In this document: piece after piece, positions 24,448 to 33,042 of the stretch
Position numbering within the stretch: the stretch's first letter is position 1
How the letters are laid out: the number at the start of each line of letters is the position of its first letter
Assembly (NCBI RefSeq): GCF_015679325.1
Contig: NZ_JADPVI010000003.1
Location: 248,001-312,000 of the forward strand
Reading direction: 5' to 3'
Origin: Kaistella gelatinilytica
GTDB taxonomy: Bacteria; Bacteroidota; Bacteroidia; Flavobacteriales; Weeksellaceae
Length of the DNA stretch: 64,000 nt
Notes under the pieces: model-generated
The model's input: only the letters and a program-made list of their open reading frames with translations
Told to the model about the DNA's origin: nothing
Database searches by the model: none
Program-made: the position numbers and the translations under genes

Positions 24448-25818
24448 TTACTTCTTTTTCGTTTTTACTTTTTCTGCTTCTTCTCTGATGAATGGATATT
24501 TTTGTTTCATCCCTTCCAATAAATCCTGATCGAGCTCTAAAGCTACAGAAAGTGCCTTTCTTCCGTCCTTTTGATTATTAAGGTGGAAATAACAATTGCT
24601 TAACTGATAAAACAATTCTGCGCGATTATGCATTTTGGTCGCCTTCTTTAAAATGGCAACCGCATCTTCGTAATCACCGATCAACATTAAGACTTCCGAA
24701 TAAGCATACCAATTGTAGAATCTTGTCGGTTCAAAATCGATCAGCGTTTTCATGCAGGCTAAACTTTCTTCAAATTTACCTGAATCGATATAGAGAAAAG
24801 CCAGTCTTTTTTGGTAATCCAGATTATTGTCATTCAACGAAACCGCTTCTTTTGCAAAATAAAGGGCCTCTTTCATCCCGCCCATTTCCTCGTAAATGTA
24901 GGATTGCTCCATCATCGAAAGATAAAATTGAGGATCATCCCGCAGCGATTTTTGAAAGGCATTAAGTGCCAAAACTGGTTGTTTATTTTCCTTGTAACAC
25001 AAACCTATCTTGTAAAAAGTAAAAGATTTCGTGTATTCCAAAGCCAACATCTCTTCGTAAACCTCAACGGCCTTCAACCACTCTCCCATCGCTTCAAAAC
25101 ACGCAGCTTTATTGGCATAAACGCCAACAGACTGTGAATTTATCGCTAAAAGGTAATCGAACCCTTTGATGGCTTCCTCGTAATTTTTTCGATTAAAATA
25201 GAATTGACCATATTCAAACCAGCCCGTTTCGGAGAAAGCATATTTGTCCAGATAGTTATTTAGAAACTCAATTGCATCTTCACCCCGATTCAGCTGATTG
25301 TAACAAAACATGGTGTTTTCCAAAGAATACTCATCATTCTGATCAAAAGTTAAGGCAAGCTTATAATGTTTCAAAGCTTTAAATGGATCTTCTAAATTCA
25401 CATATTCATCTGCCATGAAATTGTGTAGAAAATTTTCCTCTTCCTCTAATAATAAAGCGGTTTCGCAATACTCAATTGCTCTTCTTGGGTTACCAAGATT
25501 GGAATAATATTTTGCGCAGCATACCAGGAAATCAGTACTTTCCATCGATGATTCTTTCAAATCATCCATCAATTCTTTTGCAAGTGTGTAATTTTCGAGT
25601 TCCAAAAGAACCTCGAATTTCTTTATTTTAATTTCTAAAGACTTTGGGTGAAGTTTCAGCGCATACTTTACCGCCGTCTCTGCAAAAGAGATGTCTCCCA
25701 TTTCCAGATAATAAATAATGATGTCTTCGTATTCTTCGGTATCGAAGTAACGTTCTTCATTATTTTCTATCATTTCTTCGAACTTTGTTACAAGTTCATT
25801 TTCAAAAAATTCTTCCAA
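24448..25818 (-). CDS. Tetratricopeptide repeat protein
   Basis: The 456-aa protein consists almost wholly of TPR helices from about residue 25 to 440, for example NPRRAIEYCETALLLEEEE, PFKALKHYKLALTFDQND and YEEAIKGFDYLLAINSQS. It is acidic and has no signal peptide or lipobox, so it is cytoplasmic. TPR arrays mediate protein interactions; nothing shows the partner. It is a single gene convergent with clpC, with the region 25819-25909 upstream showing no clear promoter. Confidence 0.85.
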   Translation of the reverse strand: MEEFFENELVTKFEEMIENNEERYFDTEEYEDIIIYYLEMGDISFAETAVKYALKLHPKSLEIKIKKFEVLLELENYTLAKELMDDLKESSMESTDFLVCCAKYYSNLGNPRRAIEYCETALLLEEEENFLHNFMADEYVNLEDPFKALKHYKLALTFDQNDEYSLENTMFCYNQLNRGEDAIEFLNNYLDKYAFSETGWFEYGQFYFNRKNYEEAIKGFDYLLAINSQSVGVYANKAACFEAMGEWLKAVEVYEEMLALEYTKSFTFYKIGLCYKENKQPVLALNAFQKSLRDDPQFYLSMMEQSYIYEEMGGMKEALYFAKEAVSLNDNNLDYQKRLAFLYIDSGKFEESLACMKTLIDFEPTRFYNWYAYSEVLMLIGDYEDAVAILKKATKMHNRAELFYQLSNCYFHLNNQKDGRKALSVALELDQDLLEGMKQKYPFIREEAEKVKTKKK

Positions 25819-25909
25819 TATATGTTCTCACTGTTATTTACAAAGTATGAAATTATCTTGCATACGTTCGTAAAAAACTATTTTAATTAAACTTTACTAA
25901 AATAAACAT

Positions 25910-26257
25910 TTACTTTTCTAAATCAAAATAAACTTTATCAATTTTATAATCCCAGTCTTGCGCTTGCCAATGAACTGAATTAATGGGTTCTGATGACACT
26001 AATTTATCATTGAAGAAATAGAGCCAATAATCATTTATCGCGTTGTCGTTCCGGTAGACTTCAGAGATCTGAAACACTTCCATTTTACCTGATTTATATT
26101 GTTTGGCGCCAATCGTCTTGGTTTGAAATGATTTTGTTTTCATTTGAACTTCAGACTTCGTCATTCCTAAATTAAGGTTCGACATGTCGATTCCTCTGAT
26201 CGCATTGCATGAAGAAAGTACCAGGATCGTCAACAGGAAAAAATAATTTTTTATCAT
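25910..26257 (-). CDS. BamE/SmpA-like small lipoprotein
   Basis: The 115-aa protein has a lipoprotein signal ending LVLSSC (Cys17). The mature part starts with NLNLGMTKSEVQMKTKS, the pattern of the SmpA/OmlA (BamE) fold, and continues with beta strands ending in a Tyr/Trp-rich segment (DYWLYFFNDKLV). BamE-like domains occur in outer-membrane assembly and in many unrelated lipoproteins. It precedes nothing obvious: glmM is transcribed in the same direction 53 nt upstream. The fold is a fair guess; the role is unknown. Confidence 0.7.
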   Translation of the reverse strand: MIKNYFFLLTILVLSSCNAIRGIDMSNLNLGMTKSEVQMKTKSFQTKTIGAKQYKSGKMEVFQISEVYRNDNAINDYWLYFFNDKLVSSEPINSVHWQAQDWDYKIDKVYFDLEK

Positions 26258-26310
26258 ATTTAAAAATTTTAAATTATTGCTTTCCAGTTTTAAATTTGTG
26301 CTGGACTTTA

Positions 26311-27693
26311 TTAAATCAGACTCTTTATTTTCTCAATCATTTGATCACCTAAATAATCAGCTTCTTCCTGTGAAAAAGCTTCTGTATATATTCTGATAAT
26401 CGGTTCGGTATTCGATTTTCTTAAATGTACCCAGTTATTCTCAAAATCAATTTTCACGCCATCTACGGTTGAAACTTCCTCATTTTGATACTCTTTTTGC
26501 ATTTTAGTTAAAAGAGAATCAACATCGATATCTGGAGTAAGTTCAATTTTCTTTTTACCCATAAAATAACTTGGATAAGTCGCTCTCAATTCAGAAACCG
26601 TTTTATTTTCTTTTGCCAGATGTGTCAAAAACAAGGCCACACCAACCAAAGAATCTCTCCCGTAATGAAGATCGGGATAAATAATTCCACCGTTTCCTTC
26701 ACCACCGATAACGGCATTTTTTTCTTTCATTAAAGTTACTACATTCACTTCTCCAACTGCACTTGCAAAATATTCAGAACCGTGATTTTTCGCAACATCT
26801 CTTAGCGCACGACTTGAAGAAAGATTAGAAACAGCAACTCCTTTTTTATTTTTCAATAAATAATCTGCAACTGCGACCAAAGTGTATTCTTCCCCAAAAA
26901 GTTCTCCGTTTTCATCGACCAAAGCCAAACGGTCGACATCTGGATCTACCACAATTCCGACATCTGCTTTCTCGGTTTTCACGAGTTCGCAAATATCTCC
27001 AAGATGTTCCTTCAATGGTTCTGGATTGTGTGGAAAATGCCCATTAGGCTCACAATATAATTTCACGACCTCACAACCTAATTCTTCTAATAACTGAGGA
27101 ATTGCAATTCCACCTGTAGAATTGACTGCATCAACAACGACTTTAAATTTCTTTGCTTTGATCGCTTCTGCATCGACCATTGGCAAATCCAAAATCTGCT
27201 GAATATGGATATCGAAAGCATCGTCCCGCGTTTCATATTTCCCCAGATCATCAACTTGAGCGTAATCGAAATCTTCACTTTCTGCTAAAGCCAAAACTTC
27301 AGCACCGTTTTCACCCGTGATAAATTCTCCCTTTTCATTCAATAATTTCAAGGCATTCCACTGTTTTGGATTGTGAGAAGCTGTTAAAATAATTCCACCA
27401 TCTGCATTGAGTTCCGGAACCATTATTTCAACGGTCGGTGTGGTAGAAAGTCCCAAATCAACAACATGAATCCCTAATCCCTGCAAAGTTGCGGTGACCA
27501 AAGAATTTACCATTAATCCGGAAATTCTGGCGTCGCGACCAACAACAAGCGTTAGATCTTTTTTATTTTTATTATTCTGAAGCCAGGTTCCAAAAGCGGA
27601 CGTGAATTTTACAACATCAAGTGGTGTTAGATTCTCATCAACTTTACCACCGATGGTTCCGCGAATTCCTGAAATGGATTTTATTAAAGGCAT
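26311..27693 (-). CDS. glmM: Phosphoglucosamine mutase
   Basis: The 460-aa enzyme converts glucosamine 6-phosphate to glucosamine 1-phosphate for UDP-GlcNAc. It has the N-terminal GIRGTIGG, the phosphoserine loop TASHNP (Ser106), the metal loop VDPDVDRLALVD and the sugar loop GGEGNGG, ending with the phosphate-binding SNTEPIIRIY. The four-domain phosphohexomutase length is normal. The GlmM assignment over other phosphohexomutases rests on the overall Bacteroidota pattern. It is probably followed by the BamE-like lipoprotein on one transcript. Confidence 0.92.
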   Translation of the reverse strand: MPLIKSISGIRGTIGGKVDENLTPLDVVKFTSAFGTWLQNNKNKKDLTLVVGRDARISGLMVNSLVTATLQGLGIHVVDLGLSTTPTVEIMVPELNADGGIILTASHNPKQWNALKLLNEKGEFITGENGAEVLALAESEDFDYAQVDDLGKYETRDDAFDIHIQQILDLPMVDAEAIKAKKFKVVVDAVNSTGGIAIPQLLEELGCEVVKLYCEPNGHFPHNPEPLKEHLGDICELVKTEKADVGIVVDPDVDRLALVDENGELFGEEYTLVAVADYLLKNKKGVAVSNLSSSRALRDVAKNHGSEYFASAVGEVNVVTLMKEKNAVIGGEGNGGIIYPDLHYGRDSLVGVALFLTHLAKENKTVSELRATYPSYFMGKKKIELTPDIDVDSLLTKMQKEYQNEEVSTVDGVKIDFENNWVHLRKSNTEPIIRIYTEAFSQEEADYLGDQMIEKIKSLI

Positions 27694-27876
27694 AAACTGA
27701 TATTTTTTAAATGATTTTCAAGAACAAATTCATCCCCGAAAGATTTGGTTTTTCAATCTGCAAAAATACGAATAAATAAAAGAGAAGAATTAAAAATGGA
27801 ACTTTAAAAAGAACAAGTTAATAACAATTCACACTACTGACTAGTACTGTTTTAACTTATTTTTTGCGGATTTTAT

Positions 27877-28029
27877 TTATCCACAACAATCTCTGTCACA
27901 GCCAGGTTTTCCTTTCTTTTTGAATTTTTTGGAAGAGAAATTTTTAGCGACAATTTTAAATAAAGAATAGCCTGCAAACAGAACGATCACAGCGATAATG
28001 AGATATTGCAAAATAAGAGAATTATCCAT
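27877..28029 (-). CDS. FeoB-associated Cys-rich membrane protein
   Basis: This 50-aa protein has one membrane helix (about residues 6-26), a basic stretch (KKFKKKGK) and a Cys-rich C terminus GCDRDCCG (Cys44, Cys48, Cys49). It is the small-protein type found after FeoB in many bacteria. Its ATG overlaps the feoB stop by one base (TAATG), so it is translationally coupled. It may act as a small partner in Fe(II) uptake; this is based on context. The longer open frame to 28107 lies inside feoB and is not used. Confidence 0.85.
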   Translation of the reverse strand: MDNSLILQYLIIAVIVLFAGYSLFKIVAKNFSSKKFKKKGKPGCDRDCCG

Positions 28030-30065
28030 TATTTCAAAATTTGATATACAATTAAAGACGCAATATAAGCCAATCCCGACATGCCAAAAAGCTGCGCCAT
28101 CGTCCATTTCCAGGATTTGGTTTCTTTATATACAACGGCTAAAGTGGAGACACATTGCATTGCAAAAGCATAAAAGAATAAGATTGAAATTCCCGTCGCA
28201 AAGCTATAAACCTTTTCTCCATTGGGTTTAACATCGTTTCGCATCTTATCGATAATTTTTCCTTCCGGAGCTTTATCATCTAAGCTGTATAATGTTGACA
28301 TGGTTCCCACGAAGACTTCTCTGGCGACAAAACTAGTTAAAATCCCGACACCCATTTTCCAATCGTAACCTAACGGAGCGATTGCAGGTTCGATGGATCT
28401 TCCCATTTTTGCGAGATAGGAGTGGTCTAATTTCACATCTGTCGCCACAAATTCGTCTTTATTTTGTTTCGGCCCAATATAACTGAAGAACCAGATGACA
28501 ATACTGAAAAAGAAAATAATTTTTCCTGCGCCAGTCACAAATTCCCAAACTTTACCCAGCATAATTTTGAAATCGTATCCAAAAAGTGGCATTTTATAAG
28601 AGGGCAAATCCATCACCAGGAAAGAAGTTCCTTTGCTTTTGATCACTTTTTTGAGGATCAGTGATGCCATCAAAGCGGTGAAAAATCCCAGAAAATACAT
28701 TGCCATTAAAGCCAGTGCTTTATAACTGATGCCAACGAAATATTTATCAGGAATAACCAAACCAATGATAATACTGTACACCGGAAGTCGCGCAGAACAG
28801 GTCATAAACGGAGTTACGAGAATTGTAATTAGTCTCTCTTTTACGTTCTCTATATTTCTGGTGGACATAATCGCTGGAATCGCACAGGCTGTTCCCGAAA
28901 CTAAAGGAACAATACTTTTACCGTTGAGTCCGAAAGGTTTTAAGAAACGGTCCATTAAAAAAATCACTCGCGACATGTATCCGGAATCTTCCAGTAAATA
29001 AAGAAAGTAAAGCAAAATTCCAATTTGAGGCGCGAAAACCATAATTCCACCCAAGCCTGGAATAATTCCATTTGATATTAAAGAATTTATAGGACCTTCC
29101 GGAAGATAACTATGTGCTGAAGTTGATAACCACAAGAAAAAATCGGAGATCCAATTCATTGGATATTCTGCCAGAAAGAAAACACTCTGGAAAATAAACA
29201 GTAAAATAGCTCCGAAAATAATGTAGCCCCAAAACTGATGTACGAGAACTTTGTCTAATTTCTCCGTCACCAATTCTTTAAACTGTGGTTTTTTCGATAA
29301 AACGTTAGAAATAATTTTATCGATATTTTGATAGCGCCGAATAGTTTCCTGTGTTTGTAATCTTTTGGGAACAAGACATTTAACCTGATCAGCGTTCATC
29401 TGCTCTTTTACGGTTTCCAATTTCCCGATATACGTTTCGGAGGAAAGTAAAGTCCAGACTTTATACTGATTTTTTTCTTTGGTTTCTGCTAAAATTTTAA
29501 AAACCAATCCTTTTTGTTCTAAAGGAATTTCAAAAGAAACCGTCTCGGATTTTGTAAAAGTATTTTTAAAGATCTCATCCCGAAGTTCCTCGATTCCCTG
29601 ATTTTGTTTGGCATTCGATTTCAAAACCGTGACGTTCAATTCTTTTGAAAGCTCCTCCAAATTAATGTTGATCCCGCGTCTTTCAGCCTGATCAATTTGG
29701 TTGACTACCAGTAAAATCGGAATTCCCAGATCTTGAATCTGTTGAAAAAGAAGCAATCCTCTTTTGATACTCAATGCTTCTAAAATATAAACAACTCCGG
29801 AATAATTTTTTTGTTCGTCGATCAAAAATTTAGAAAAAATAGCTTCATCCTCGGAAGTTGGATAAACACTGTAAGAACCCGGCAAATCGACCACTTCAAC
29901 AGATTCGCCTTTGTAATCGTAGGTCCCAGAATAACTCGCGACAGTAACTCCGGCGTAATTTCCGGTTTTTTGTTTCTTGTTACACAACAAATTAAAAACC
30001 GTAGATTTTCCCACATTGGGATTTCCGACAAGAAGAATTTGTTTATTGATAGAAGTTTCTTGCAT
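28029..30065 (-). CDS. feoB: Ferrous iron transporter FeoB
   Basis: The 678-aa protein has an N-terminal GTPase (G1 GNPNVGKS at 14-21, G3 DLPGSYS, G4 NQID), a helical GDI-like region, and a polytopic membrane part with two Gate domains (SGTACAIPAIMSTRNIE and GVGILTSFVAREVFVGTMSTL). FeoB carries Fe(II) across the inner membrane. It lies between feoA and a small Cys-rich gene, a complete feo operon. The spacer before its ATG has an intergenic repeat fragment giving GGAGAGG near the start. Membrane part is slightly short of E. coli FeoB, as usual for this phylum. Confidence 0.96.
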   Translation of the reverse strand: MQETSINKQILLVGNPNVGKSTVFNLLCNKKQKTGNYAGVTVASYSGTYDYKGESVEVVDLPGSYSVYPTSEDEAIFSKFLIDEQKNYSGVVYILEALSIKRGLLLFQQIQDLGIPILLVVNQIDQAERRGININLEELSKELNVTVLKSNAKQNQGIEELRDEIFKNTFTKSETVSFEIPLEQKGLVFKILAETKEKNQYKVWTLLSSETYIGKLETVKEQMNADQVKCLVPKRLQTQETIRRYQNIDKIISNVLSKKPQFKELVTEKLDKVLVHQFWGYIIFGAILLFIFQSVFFLAEYPMNWISDFFLWLSTSAHSYLPEGPINSLISNGIIPGLGGIMVFAPQIGILLYFLYLLEDSGYMSRVIFLMDRFLKPFGLNGKSIVPLVSGTACAIPAIMSTRNIENVKERLITILVTPFMTCSARLPVYSIIIGLVIPDKYFVGISYKALALMAMYFLGFFTALMASLILKKVIKSKGTSFLVMDLPSYKMPLFGYDFKIMLGKVWEFVTGAGKIIFFFSIVIWFFSYIGPKQNKDEFVATDVKLDHSYLAKMGRSIEPAIAPLGYDWKMGVGILTSFVAREVFVGTMSTLYSLDDKAPEGKIIDKMRNDVKPNGEKVYSFATGISILFFYAFAMQCVSTLAVVYKETKSWKWTMAQLFGMSGLAYIASLIVYQILK

Positions 30066-30070
30066 TTTGT

Positions 30071-30100
30071 CCTCTCCCTAAATCCCTCTCCAAAAGAGAG
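30071..30100 (-). repeat. Repeat-like CTCTCC fragment in feoA-feoB spacer
   Basis: On the minus strand the spacer reads CTCTCTTTTGGAGAGG and then GATTTAGGGAGAGG. The arm CTCTC/GAGAG forms a short hairpin. The text resembles a short interspersed sequence often seen between Bacteroidota genes; I recall this from general experience and could not search. It leaves a purine-rich stretch 6 nt before the feoB ATG. Confidence 0.4.
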
Positions 30101-30118
30101 CAACTTGTTTGGGATTAT

Positions 30119-30373
30119 TTAAATTAATTTTTCCACAATGATGAAGCGAGCTTCTTCTTCCCGAAGTGCAATTCTACTTTTTTCATCGCCAAATTCGATA
30201 TAAAGAGGTCCTTTGAAGGGAGCCTGATAAAGAATTCTAAATGCTGTTTCTGGTAAAAGTCCCATTTCGATAATTTTGTTAGGCATTCTGAGGTCATCGT
30301 TTTCATAACCAACAATTTTCCCCGGTTTGTCTTTCGGGAAACAGCATAATTTATTAGATATATCGCTCTTCAA
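30119..30373 (-). CDS. feoA: FeoA family protein
   Basis: The SH3-like FeoA domain is clear from GKIVGYENDDLRMPNKIIEMGLLPETAF and PLYIEFGDEKSRIALREEEARFIIVE (quoted as regions). FeoA is a small cytoplasmic partner of FeoB. There is no ATG: the frame can start at TTG 30394 (91 aa) or TTG 30373 (84 aa). I prefer the latter because the first TTG forms part of a TATATTTG promoter box. Either way the conserved domain is complete. An iron-regulator-like box overlaps the promoter. Confidence 0.85.
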   Translation of the reverse strand: MKSDISNKLCCFPKDKPGKIVGYENDDLRMPNKIIEMGLLPETAFRILYQAPFKGPLYIEFGDEKSRIALREEEARFIIVEKLI

Positions 30374-30391
30374 TTCTTTAAATTTGTGATG

Positions 30392-30420
30392 CAAATATAA
30401 GTTATTTAAATCTAATCTAA
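30392..30420 (-). promoter_or_regulatory. feo promoter with DtxR/IdeR-like box
   Basis: On the minus strand TATATTTG (30399 to 30392) is a good -7 box. Just upstream TTAGATTAGATTTAAATAA (30420 to 30402) matches the DtxR/IdeR consensus TTAGGTTAGCCTAACCTAA at 13 of 19 positions, the left half almost perfectly. It would block the spacer and -33 region, as expected for an iron-dependent repressor. Confidence 0.4.
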
Positions 30421-30455
30421 ATAAGGAATGCCATGCAAAGTGATTTAATTCATAA

Positions 30456-30490
30456 AAAACCCTGAAACAAATGCTGAATCAGGGTTTTAA
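30456..30490. terminator. Terminator before feoA region, serving GLPGLI side or both
   Basis: Perfect 10-bp stem AAAACCCTGA (30456-30465) with TCAGGGTTTT (30479-30488). It lies between the GLPGLI gene 3' end (30517, minus) and feoA, so on the minus strand it ends the GLPGLI transcript. Confidence 0.7.
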
Positions 30491-30516
30491 ACAATATAAA
30501 ATAGGGTATTGAAAGT

Positions 30517-31413
30517 CTATTTCCCGGCTTTAGGAGCAACCGGTGTTAATTCGATCGGATTATTATTCGACCCGTAAAAATCTTTGAGCATTTTTTCCTG
30601 TTGTTTAACCATATCCTCGATCGTAGTTTCACTTCCGGGCATTTTTTGGGTCATCATTTCCGGTTTCAACATCGGTCTTACTGAAGCAAATGGATCTTTT
30701 TTATATTCAGTAAAGGTTTTATTGAATTTCTCCCGACTTACTTCCTGAACTTTTCCGCCATTTCCACCTGGGGAAACTGTTTCGATATAAGTTGTTTCGC
30801 TGTAATTAGGAACTTTTTTATTTCCTTTTAATTCCCAGGAGTAATTTTTACCTTCGTCCTCAATTTTCACGATCAAACCGGGAAGTCCGTGAAATTTGTA
30901 TGGCCCATCCTGAAAAGGAATGTCTGAAGTAAACCACGCATTCCATTTTCTACCACCAAATTCGGTAGTCGCTTTCTGGGTATTGTAGGTTCCGATTTTT
31001 GCTTTTTCGTTCGTAATTTTCCAGTCAAATTTTGTGTCATCGTTGTAGCCAATATTCAAGGGAGTGAATCCGCTGGAAATTCTTTCTACATACTGAACTT
31101 TCATGTCTGGATAAGATTTATATATTTTCTCAGAAAATTTCGGCATTGTGATGCTTTTCGAAAGATCTTTGAAAACCCCGGCTTTCTGCATTTGCTCGAC
31201 CTGAATTTTTAAGATAGAATCCTGTGCAACTAAGGTATAATCGCGGTAAAGAGATTTGTCTTTGGTGATGTCTAAAATCATCATGACTTTCTCCACTTTT
31301 ACCGAATCTTTTTTCGGTTTAAAGGTTAATTCATAAAAGAATCTGTTGGCGGTCTCCTGTGCGTTTAAAGCAAAAAAAGCCGTGAATAAAAAGAGGGTGA
31401 AAATCTTTTTCAT
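30517..31413 (-). CDS. GLPGLI family protein (second copy)
   Basis: The 298-aa protein has a signal peptide (cleavage likely after ALNAQ, near residue 19) and the motif FHGLPGLIVKIEDEG that names the GLPGLI family, with WNAWFTSDIPFQDGPYKF just before it. The family is confined to Bacteroidota, is exported, and is usually encoded next to TonB-dependent outer-membrane proteins; its function is unknown. A CTGTAACA-N17-ACTAAT element begins 46 nt before the ATG. It is paralogous to the protein at 32091-32960, with DinB on the opposite strand between them. Confidence 0.92.
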   Translation of the reverse strand: MKKIFTLFLFTAFFALNAQETANRFFYELTFKPKKDSVKVEKVMMILDITKDKSLYRDYTLVAQDSILKIQVEQMQKAGVFKDLSKSITMPKFSEKIYKSYPDMKVQYVERISSGFTPLNIGYNDDTKFDWKITNEKAKIGTYNTQKATTEFGGRKWNAWFTSDIPFQDGPYKFHGLPGLIVKIEDEGKNYSWELKGNKKVPNYSETTYIETVSPGGNGGKVQEVSREKFNKTFTEYKKDPFASVRPMLKPEMMTQKMPGSETTIEDMVKQQEKMLKDFYGSNNNPIELTPVAPKAGK

Positions 31414-31428
31414 TTTAAATATTTATAC

Positions 31429-31459
31429 ATTAGTTATCGAATCAAAATATTTGTTACAG
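31429..31459 (-). promoter_or_regulatory. CTGTAACA-N17-ACTAAT ECF-like promoter
   Basis: On the minus strand CTGTAACA (31459 to 31452), 17 nt, then ACTAAT (31434 to 31429). The first base is 46 nt from the ATG. Box sequences and spacing are identical to the site before the TonB-type receptor gene. Confidence 0.55.
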
Positions 31460-31544
31460 ATTTTAAGAATATTTTAAATTAATTTAATATTTCTTTACGT
31501 TACAAATCAAATTATGGTCGCTACCTTTATAAAAACAAAAAATT

Positions 31545-32042
31545 ATGGAAAGTTTAGCCAACCTAAAAAAAGAATTTAAGGACGAATACGAAACAACCAG
31601 GAAGTTTTTCGAAGTTTATCCTGAAGGAAAAAATGAATATGCACCGCACGAAAAAAGCATGAAAATGATGCCTCTTGCAACGCATGTCGCAGAAATTTTT
31701 GCGTGGCCGGAAATTATTATGAAGACCGAAAAATTAGATTTCGCAGCAGGTGATTACAAACCCACCATTCTAAATTCTAAAGCAGAATTACAGCAAAAAT
31801 TTGAAGAAGATTACCAAAAAGCAAAGAATACTTTTGAAAATACGAATGAGGAAGATTTAAGCGGAAGATGGTCCATGAATATGGGAGAGACGGTACTTAT
31901 GGATTTTAATAAGTATGAAGCACTTCGACATGCGCTGAATCAAATTACCCATCACAGAGCGCAATTGGGAATTTACTACCGTCTAAATGACATTCCGCTT
32001 CCTGGAAGTTACGGACCGAGTGCGGATGACCAGAGTTTTTAG
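31545..32042 (+). CDS. DinB family protein
   Basis: The 165-aa protein fits the DinB/YfiT four-helix bundle, with histidines expected to bind a metal: THVAEIFAWP near residue 46 and ALRHALNQITHHRAQLGIYYR near 125-145. Many such proteins are thiol-dependent transferases or of unknown function. A TACCTTTA box lies at 31522-31529 with no clear -33. It is expressed from its own promoter on the plus strand between two GLPGLI genes, and is ended by a strong hairpin at 32059. Confidence 0.9.
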   Translation: MESLANLKKEFKDEYETTRKFFEVYPEGKNEYAPHEKSMKMMPLATHVAEIFAWPEIIMKTEKLDFAAGDYKPTILNSKAELQQKFEEDYQKAKNTFENTNEEDLSGRWSMNMGETVLMDFNKYEALRHALNQITHHRAQLGIYYRLNDIPLPGSYGPSADDQSF

Positions 32043-32058
32043 TTTTTGAAAATTAAAA

Positions 32059-32086
32059 ATCCCACCTTAGCAATAAGGTGGGATCG
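32059..32086. terminator. Terminator between dinB-like gene and GLPGLI gene
   Basis: Perfect 11-bp stem ATCCCACCTTA (32059-32069) with TAAGGTGGGAT (32074-32084), GCAA loop, between convergent genes. T residues follow on the plus side after a short interruption and A residues precede it. Confidence 0.8.
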
Positions 32087-32090
32087 TATT

Positions 32091-32960
32091 TTAAGGAATT
32101 AATTCAATTTTATTATTGTTCTTTTTCATTTCGTCTCTTGCATCCTTTTCCATATACCGCAAAACTTCTTTAGGATCTGAAATCTCTGTGCCATTCACAT
32201 TAATTTTCACTTTAGAATTCGGTTGCGCAAGAATTTCCCGCATTCCCTGAACAGGATCATTTTCATACTGTTTAAGCTGTTTCAAATATTGCTTTCTACT
32301 AACATCTAGCGGTTTTTTTCGCGTAAAAGGAATGTCTTTTCCTTTTGTGTCAAAATCTTCAATTTGGGTTGTTGCAATCTTTTTAATTCCCTTTAATTCC
32401 ATCTTGTGACTTCCCGTTTCATCAGAAACATCCACAATTAAGCCTGGAAGTCCGGAAAATTTATACGGTCCATCCTGAACGGGAACGTCGGTTGTAAACC
32501 AAGCGATCCATTTTCTGCCGGCAAAATCTGTGGTTGCTTTCTGTACTTTGAAAGAACTGATTTGCTTTTTATCTGGAGAAATTTTCCATTCGGGTTTTCG
32601 ATCTTCCAAAACTTTGTAAGCATCATTTCCTAATGAAGAGATTAAATAGATCTTGTAATCTGGATACGTTTTTTCAACCTCATCTTTTACTTCGCCACCT
32701 TGGGAATTCCTCGAAACAGAAATACTTCTTGCTCCGGATGCCATCTGTTTTTTAATGCTTTCGGCGACAATCGAATCGCTTTCAAAACTGTTTTTGCTGT
32801 AATATTTCGACCCATTTTTATTAATGTCCAGATACATCCATTCCGTTTTTAAACTGTCGCTTTTCGAAGAATCCGGTCGGAATTTATATTCATAAATAAC
32901 TCTTGTATTCTGTGCAGAAACCATTAATCCAAAAAATAAAAGAAAAGCAATTTTTTTCAT
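32091..32960 (-). CDS. GLPGLI family protein (first copy)
   Basis: The 289-aa protein has a signal peptide (MKKIAFLLFFGLMVSAQ) and the family motif KFSGLPGLIVDVSDETG preceded by WIAWFTTDVPVQDGPY. It lies 82 nt after the stop of the TonB-type outer-membrane gene on the same strand and has no CTGTAACA box of its own, so it is probably co-transcribed with it. Function unknown; association with the receptor suggests a periplasmic or surface helper. The C terminus is highly charged (RYMEKDARDEMKKNNNK). Confidence 0.92.
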   Translation of the reverse strand: MKKIAFLLFFGLMVSAQNTRVIYEYKFRPDSSKSDSLKTEWMYLDINKNGSKYYSKNSFESDSIVAESIKKQMASGARSISVSRNSQGGEVKDEVEKTYPDYKIYLISSLGNDAYKVLEDRKPEWKISPDKKQISSFKVQKATTDFAGRKWIAWFTTDVPVQDGPYKFSGLPGLIVDVSDETGSHKMELKGIKKIATTQIEDFDTKGKDIPFTRKKPLDVSRKQYLKQLKQYENDPVQGMREILAQPNSKVKINVNGTEISDPKEVLRYMEKDARDEMKKNNNKIELIP

Positions 32961-33042
32961 AGCGATTTATTTTATTTATAATAATGGGTTTTTAAGGAAC
33001 GTTGAAAAAGATTTGAACTTTGTCAAAGTACAAGATGCGTTT

